Source: a virus
Reading direction: 5' to 3' (one strand)
Virus record (IMG/VR): IMGVR_UViG_3300033141_003077
Span: 1 to 28,939 of that record
DNA length: 28,939 nt
The number at the start of each line of letters is the position of its first letter. Positions within the stretch are counted from its first letter, which is position 1. Under the pieces are notes generated by a model. It had not been told where the DNA came from and ran no database searches. It saw only the letters and a program-made list of their open reading frames with translations. The position numbers and the translations under genes were made by a program. This document shows, in pieces, positions 24,422-28,939 of the stretch.

Positions 24422-25414
24422 TTATAAAATAGCCGCCATTAAACATCCATGTGCCACTGCTGTCATAGGATCCGATGCCCTTCTAATTTCCTTTACGTCA
24501 AACGGCAACTTTTTCTTACTACTTTCTTCTTTAAATCTTTCACTAAAATTCCTAGCTAATGTTAAACCGCCAGATAACACAATAGGTAACGGTTCCCTAA
24601 ATGATGGAAGTTTAGCCCTATCTAATTCATAGATCATGTTATCAATAGCATAATTAATTAAAATATTATAATACACAGACAGCGCTTCTTGTATTTTACC
24701 ATTAGGATTCAAAAGATCCACATCCGCCTCTTCTTTTTCAATCTGAACTAATGATTGCGTTAAATCAAGAGCAGTAGCTACAGACTGATCAATCCAATCC
24801 CCGCCTTTAGCCATAGAAAATTGAACAATAGGATCTCCTTCATACACAACAGCAATATTTACCATACCAGCTCCAAAAGAACAACACACCCCTGTAAGGT
24901 TGTCATCTAACAGTTCTGAAAAAGCTATGGCAAAAGCTTCGTTTATAGATGAAGGATTAAACCCCATCTCCCTCAAATAGGCTTTCATCATTTCTTCATG
25001 ATAAAATATATCAAACTCAGCATCTATAGGAACTGCAGGAATAGAAAAAACTAATTTCTCTCCGTCAGATGCCTGTCCTATAATACTCTTAATTAATAAT
25101 CTAATCATTGAAAGCGACGCTTTTTCTTTTGGTGACAACACACCTTTACTCATTGGTCTGCTAGCTATAGCATTCCTTTCATTAGCCATCTGAATAGCAT
25201 CCTCTCCTACAATTACAAAATCATCTCCGTCTATAATAAAATTTACCTCTCTGCCTTCAAGAGACATTCTTATACTTTTTTTATTAACTTCAGATTTAGG
25301 AGTAATTCTAAAAAATGCATCACGCTGCTTTTTATAAACAGGTCGTCCTTCACTGTCCATAACAGCAGCAACTAGCATGTTAGTACCTATATCTAACCCT
25401 ACACCCTTATCCAT
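24422..25414 (-). CDS. divergent actin/ParM/MreB-like protein
   Basis: A 330-residue actin-superfamily ATPase fold. Phosphate-1 is GLDIGTN (6-12). A NEAFAIAF helix lies at 158-165. The phosphate-2 position reads CSFGAGMVN (178-186), followed by GGDWID. The adenosine motif is IVLSGGLT (278-285). In ordinary members phosphate-2 has aspartates (D.G..TD); here they are Ser179 and Asn186. Nucleotide binding may remain while hydrolysis is reduced. Actin-like phage proteins can position DNA or build filaments in the host. GGGAGGAG precedes the ATG. It follows a coiled-coil gene that may encode its partner. A chaperone-like protein is an alternative. Confidence 0.85.
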   Translation of the reverse strand: MDKGVGLDIGTNMLVAAVMDSEGRPVYKKQRDAFFRITPKSEVNKKSIRMSLEGREVNFIIDGDDFVIVGEDAIQMANERNAIASRPMSKGVLSPKEKASLSMIRLLIKSIIGQASDGEKLVFSIPAVPIDAEFDIFYHEEMMKAYLREMGFNPSSINEAFAIAFSELLDDNLTGVCCSFGAGMVNIAVVYEGDPIVQFSMAKGGDWIDQSVATALDLTQSLVQIEKEEADVDLLNPNGKIQEALSVYYNILINYAIDNMIYELDRAKLPSFREPLPIVLSGGLTLARNFSERFKEESSKKKLPFDVKEIRRASDPMTAVAHGCLMAAIL

Positions 25415-25425
25415 AATTCTCCTCC

Positions 25426-26265
25426 CTATAATTTAAGAAGCTTACGTAATTTATGTATATCCTGCTCTACACTACGTTTAACAGTTTTGTTGTCTTCCTC
25501 AACTTTAATGTGGGTATCAAGCTTTCCCTCCCTTTCTTTAACAGACTCATCCAACGGATCTATAAATATGCGAGTCTCAAGCTCAGGTCTAGGAATCTTA
25601 CTTCCTACCAAAGGCTCTATAGACCCGTCAGATATTTTCTGATAAAGTTGATTTAATTGGTTTTGTAAATCTGTTATAAGCTCGTTAGAACTAACACTAC
25701 TCTCAAGCCTAGTAGTAAGTTCCGTCACTTTATTCTCTAAAACATGTGTTTTAGCAACCAACTCGTCTTTAGTCTTTGATAAATCTGCTATAGATTTATT
25801 AGCTTCTGCCAATTGGGTCTCTTTAACTGCCAACAAGTCTTTGAGTTCTTTAATTGTATTTTTAAAATTATTAATCTCTTCATTAGAGACAGATTTTGAA
25901 GACTGTATAACATTAGTAAGCTTAGCAATCTCTGCATTAGCATTTACTAATTTTTCTTCTGCTAAGGAAGCTTTCTTACGCATAGCATTCAATTGGTCAT
26001 TAAGATTTTTTAAGCCGCTTTCATAGCGTTTTCGTTCTTCTTCCTTAGCTGCCATTACAGCTTCATCAAGTTTTTTTCTAACTTCTTCCAACGGAAGTTG
26101 TTGTGGTGAACTTATACTTACATTCTCATGTGTAGCAGTAATACTTGGGCTCGCCTCTCGTATACTTTTTTCTAATTCTAATTTTTGTCTAAGTTGCAAA
26201 TCTCTAGGCCCTCTTCCCATAAGTATACGTCCTGGTTTTTGTTTATTATAAGTAATTTTTGCCAT
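25426..26265 (-). CDS. coiled-coil protein next to the actin-like gene
   Basis: A 279-residue protein. A basic N-terminus (KPGRILMGRGPRDLQLRQK) leads to a long coiled coil from about 55 to 215, broken by short Ser/Asn-rich segments. The C-terminal 60 residues are charged and hold a KIPRPELETRIFIDPLDES segment. It starts two bases after the ClpP stop, with AAGGGG upstream, and ends eleven bases before the actin-like start. Its position suggests a partner or regulator of one or both neighbours. No family is recognised. Confidence 0.68.
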   Translation of the reverse strand: MAKITYNKQKPGRILMGRGPRDLQLRQKLELEKSIREASPSITATHENVSISSPQQLPLEEVRKKLDEAVMAAKEEERKRYESGLKNLNDQLNAMRKKASLAEEKLVNANAEIAKLTNVIQSSKSVSNEEINNFKNTIKELKDLLAVKETQLAEANKSIADLSKTKDELVAKTHVLENKVTELTTRLESSVSSNELITDLQNQLNQLYQKISDGSIEPLVGSKIPRPELETRIFIDPLDESVKEREGKLDTHIKVEEDNKTVKRSVEQDIHKLRKLLKL

Positions 26266-26267
26266 GC

Positions 26268-26849
26268 CTAACCCCTTACTTTAAGTACCTTATCTACAAC
26301 TCCATATTTTTTAGCCTCATCTGCTGACATATAATAATCACGATCTATATCACTACGCAACTTTTTAACTGTTTTTCCAAGTAACATAGCTAACTCACGT
26401 ACTAAAACTTGATTCAATCGTTCAGCCTCTTTAGCTGTACGCATCATATCTTCTACATGTCCTTGTGCTCCAGCAGAAACTTGATGGAGCATTACTCTAG
26501 AATGTTTTAACGCGTAACGCTTTCCTTTAGCTCCAGCCGCTAACAAAAAAGCTGCAGCACTAATAGCCTCACCTACACAAATAGTAGATACATCAGGTTT
26601 AATATAATTTATAGTATCATAAATAGCCAATGCTCCGGTAACTATTCCGCCTCTACTATTAATATACATAGTAATATCTTTAGTAGAATCTTCAGCCTCT
26701 AAAAACAACAATTGTGCTACTATCGAATTAGCTAAAACATCATCAATTCCTCTACCTAAAAAAATTATTCTATCTTTCAGCAACCGTGAATATAAATCAT
26801 ACATACGTTCACTGCTGCCTTCTCCTTCAATCACATACGGAATACTCAT
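26268..26849 (-). CDS. clpP: ClpP-family serine protease
   Basis: A 193-residue full-length ClpP subunit. The start MSIPYVIEGEG is the usual ClpP N-terminus. The catalytic triad is Ser97 (ICVGEAISAAAFLLAAG), His122 (RVMLHQ) and Asp171 (DIDRDYYMS). The nucleophile segment differs from the usual GxAASMGA, with Glu94, Ile96 and Ala98 beside the serine. The oligomeric protease degrades proteins fed by a Clp ATPase; no ATPase is encoded here, so a host one would be needed. A separate prohead protease exists, so virion maturation is an unlikely main role. AGGAGG lies four bases before the ATG, and a strong promoter lies upstream. Confidence 0.95.
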   Translation of the reverse strand: MSIPYVIEGEGSSERMYDLYSRLLKDRIIFLGRGIDDVLANSIVAQLLFLEAEDSTKDITMYINSRGGIVTGALAIYDTINYIKPDVSTICVGEAISAAAFLLAAGAKGKRYALKHSRVMLHQVSAGAQGHVEDMMRTAKEAERLNQVLVRELAMLLGKTVKKLRSDIDRDYYMSADEAKKYGVVDKVLKVRG

Positions 26850-26905
26850 ACCGCCTCCTATAAAATAATAATACTTATAAAAATATTATTCACTGTCCTA
26901 TATAT

Positions 26906-26934
26906 ATTATAGAATATTTTCCAATATTTGTAAA
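26906..26934 (-). promoter_or_regulatory. near-consensus sigma70-type promoter before clpP
   Basis: On the minus strand TTTACA (26934-26929) and TATAAT (26911-26906) are separated by exactly 17 bases. The -10 is perfect and the -35 matches five of six. Transcription should begin near 26899, about 50 bases before the clpP start. It lies in the longest gap in the window (118 bases), which holds nothing else I can identify. Confidence 0.85.
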
Positions 26935-26967
26935 GCAAACTATATATAATATAAATATATCTTAGTG

Positions 26968-27864
26968 TTATTGCTCGTTATTTGCTAAAATTTTAATAAT
27001 ATCGGTATTTAAAAATTCACGCACATCCATACCCTCAAATTCTCCGTCACCAGTTCGTTTCGGAACCAGTTCATCCCAATAAATTTTATACAAATAATCA
27101 CCATCTATGGGATAACTTTCTTCAAACAGTTTTTTCCTTAAAAACGCTATATTTTTTAATACTTTGTTTTTTATAGGATCTGGAAGTTGCGCAATAGCTC
27201 CAAACGTACCACGATCAATTTGATGATCTCCAGTACGTAATTGTTTTTCAGCTTCAGAAGTAAAATACATTATATAATAAATGATTTCGGACTCTTCGTA
27301 AGACAGTCCAGACTCTTTTACCTCTAAAGAATATTTATCGACTAATTGCCGCTGCTGTACTACCTTTAACATAGCATCTTTAACTAGATGCATAGAAGAT
27401 TTAGATTCTCTTTCGGCCTCTTCTAAATAAATCAGCTTTTCAGCAATTGCTAATTCCATTCTTTTTCTATCATATTCTTGATCACACGTATCTAACTCAG
27501 CGTATAAATTTTCAAGCTCCAATTTAATACGCTCTACTTTAACAATAGCTTTTTTCTGACCCGTCTTAGCCGCATATAAAGCATTCAAACGATCTTGCAT
27601 TTCCATAACTGCTTGGCGCAATTTTTTATGTGGCGTAAAATGTTGCTCGTATTGAACACACATATCCTGAAACTGCGATTGAGAAATAACAACTTCAGAT
27701 AAAACTGTTGGGTATAAATCACTTATACTTTTTTCTTCTCTTATAATATTAAGTACATCATTAATTCCTTCCTGCAATGCAACTGGATATTCATTAGAAA
27801 TAAGTTGCAAAAACTTATTTTCTACCTGCTCTCCAATCACAGTCAAAGCCTTCTCTTTATCCAT
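26968..27864 (-). CDS. coiled-coil hypothetical protein
   Basis: A 298-residue protein. Residues 80-200 are a long, charged coiled coil, with helical segments on both sides. The C-terminal third contains YIMYFTSEAEKQLRTGD, FGAIAQLPDPIKNKVL and YLYKIYWDELVPKR, which look globular. No catalytic motif or membrane helix is visible. AAGGAG precedes the ATG. It is the last gene before the clpP promoter and lies after the propeller-like fibre gene. I cannot assign a function. Confidence 0.7.
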   Translation of the reverse strand: MDKEKALTVIGEQVENKFLQLISNEYPVALQEGINDVLNIIREEKSISDLYPTVLSEVVISQSQFQDMCVQYEQHFTPHKKLRQAVMEMQDRLNALYAAKTGQKKAIVKVERIKLELENLYAELDTCDQEYDRKRMELAIAEKLIYLEEAERESKSSMHLVKDAMLKVVQQRQLVDKYSLEVKESGLSYEESEIIYYIMYFTSEAEKQLRTGDHQIDRGTFGAIAQLPDPIKNKVLKNIAFLRKKLFEESYPIDGDYLYKIYWDELVPKRTGDGEFEGMDVREFLNTDIIKILANNEQ

Positions 27865-27876
27865 GTAAATTCTCCT

Positions 27877-28939
27877 TTATATAAACATTGATACAAAATC
27901 TGTACCATCAACACCTGTAGCTTTAGTTCTAGAAGAACTTAAATTACCAACATGACTAGCTGTACCAGAATTAAAAGGAAATAATAATCGTTGTATGGCT
28001 GTGGATAATGATCCAGTATAGCCACCCATTGCATATCCATAATCTGTAGAGTTGCATGGAGCCGCATACCCATTATTACTATACAAATTACCTACTGCTG
28101 ATGCAGTTCCAGAATCAAATGGAAACGTAATCCTATCAACGTTAGATAAATAAACTCCATATTGACCTCCACAGATATACCCATGAGTAGAAGAATTATG
28201 CATTGAACAATTTCCTCTTTTACCACTCATATGTCCTACATTAGTAGCAGTACCAGAATTAAACGGAAATGCTATCCTATTTATTTGACTGATAAAATCA
28301 CTCCCATTATGACCTCCACAACTAAACCCATACAATGATGAATTTATACCTCCATACAAATACGCCTGCTGAAACGGCAATGAACCAACATTACTAGCTG
28401 TCCCTGAATCAAATGGAAATGTTATTCTGTCTATTCTATTACCTGACCACTCTCCTCCGACAGAATATCCATATGTAGAACAATTATACGCACCTCCAGT
28501 CTTAACACTAGACGATAAATTACCTACTGTTGATCCAAGACCAGAATCAAAAGGAAATGTAATCCTGTCTATCCATGTAAACCCGGTGTTTTCATTAGTT
28601 TGTCCTAAAGCAAACCCATATTGAGAGGAGTTGCATCCTGAAATTGCCTTCCTAGAACGCTCTAAGTTACCTACCTGAGCAGCAGTTCCAGAATTAAATG
28701 GAAATGTTATTCTATTTACATTCTTTTCTAAACCACCACCAGTATTTTCACCTGCCATTAAATATCCATATGGAACATTACTATATCCGCTAGAACTACT
28801 AGACCCTTTACTTACTAAGTAACTTACTAAAACAATATCTCCTACTTCAGGTGCGGTGTTAAAAGTAATAGTCCCGCTAGTTATTGTATAATCTTCGCTA
28901 CTCCCATAATTTTGTAGTAACCCATTTAAGTACACGCTT
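27877..28939 (-). CDS. partial fibre protein with six kelch-like propeller repeats
   Basis: The 3' part of a longer gene that continues past the window edge. The frame stays open through codons S-V-Y-L-N-G, so the GTG at 28935 is not a convincing start. The visible part opens with a phage-type beta domain (VYLNGLLQ...DYTITSGTITFN...VGDIVLVSYL). It is followed by six repeats of about 48 residues with a YGYxxGG start, an RITFPFDSG or close variant in the middle, TASxVGNL and an NSS-type end. Six blades would close a beta-propeller. Similar propellers occur in phage fibre and receptor-binding proteins. The binding target is unknown. Confidence 0.85.
   Translation of the reverse strand, partial: SVYLNGLLQNYGSSEDYTITSGTITFNTAPEVGDIVLVSYLVSKGSSSSSGYSNVPYGYLMAGENTGGGLEKNVNRITFPFNSGTAAQVGNLERSRKAISGCNSSQYGFALGQTNENTGFTWIDRITFPFDSGLGSTVGNLSSSVKTGGAYNCSTYGYSVGGEWSGNRIDRITFPFDSGTASNVGSLPFQQAYLYGGINSSLYGFSCGGHNGSDFISQINRIAFPFNSGTATNVGHMSGKRGNCSMHNSSTHGYICGGQYGVYLSNVDRITFPFDSGTASAVGNLYSNNGYAAPCNSTDYGYAMGGYTGSLSTAIQRLLFPFNSGTASHVGNLSSSRTKATGVDGTDFVSMFI

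Noticed and set aside
1-28939. tRNA, rRNA, integrase, transposase or attachment site
   Set aside because: I saw no cloverleaf-like tRNA sequence, no recombinase motif and no terminal repeat within the window.

Overview
This window looks like part of the genome of a tailed double-stranded DNA phage (Caudoviricetes). Every gene I can support lies on the minus strand, so transcription runs from high to low coordinates. Genes are tightly packed, many stops and starts overlap or nearly touch, and the DNA is AT-rich. Strong AGGAGG-type ribosome binding sites sit in front of most genes, which suggests a low-GC Firmicutes-like host. The host is inference. I see no integrase, tRNA, rRNA, CRISPR array or insertion sequence.

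In order of transcription: (1) 28939-26968 holds the 3' part of a six-bladed propeller-like fibre protein and a coiled-coil protein. (2) A near-consensus sigma70 promoter (26906-26934) opens a cassette of full-length ClpP, a coiled-coil protein, a divergent actin-like protein and a cold-shock protein. The cassette ends at a perfect 12-bp hairpin (24148-24175). (3) 24123-20514 holds small accessory and regulatory genes: a DIP1984-like helical protein, a dNMP kinase-like P-loop protein, an HD phosphohydrolase, a zinc-ribbon protein, a NusG/RfaH-like factor and an AT-hook/NUMOD3-like protein. (4) 20450-9328 is the packaging and head module: probable small terminase, large terminase carrying two inteins, a two-helix membrane protein, portal, prohead protease, a small structural protein, scaffold, a second structural protein and the major capsid protein, followed by a perfect 13-bp hairpin. 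(5) 9234-7466 holds a DUF1360-like membrane protein, a small protein and a probable connector or adaptor. (6) 7447-1 is a run of modular fibre-like proteins that share and swap domains, plus the first codons of a further gene that leaves the window.

The most unusual feature is the large terminase. One intein interrupts its Walker A loop. A second lies only 29 extein residues downstream. Both still have splice-junction signatures, but each has lost the catalytic aspartate of a different LAGLIDADG motif. Packaging would therefore depend on two protein-splicing events.

The NusG-like gene directly precedes the packaging and head genes, so it may support processive transcription of this long co-directional region. 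The ClpP/actin-like/coiled-coil/cold-shock group looks like a separately promoted host-interaction or cell-organisation cassette. Both ideas are inference from gene order. All coordinates and motifs were read by eye; no database search or structure prediction was run.
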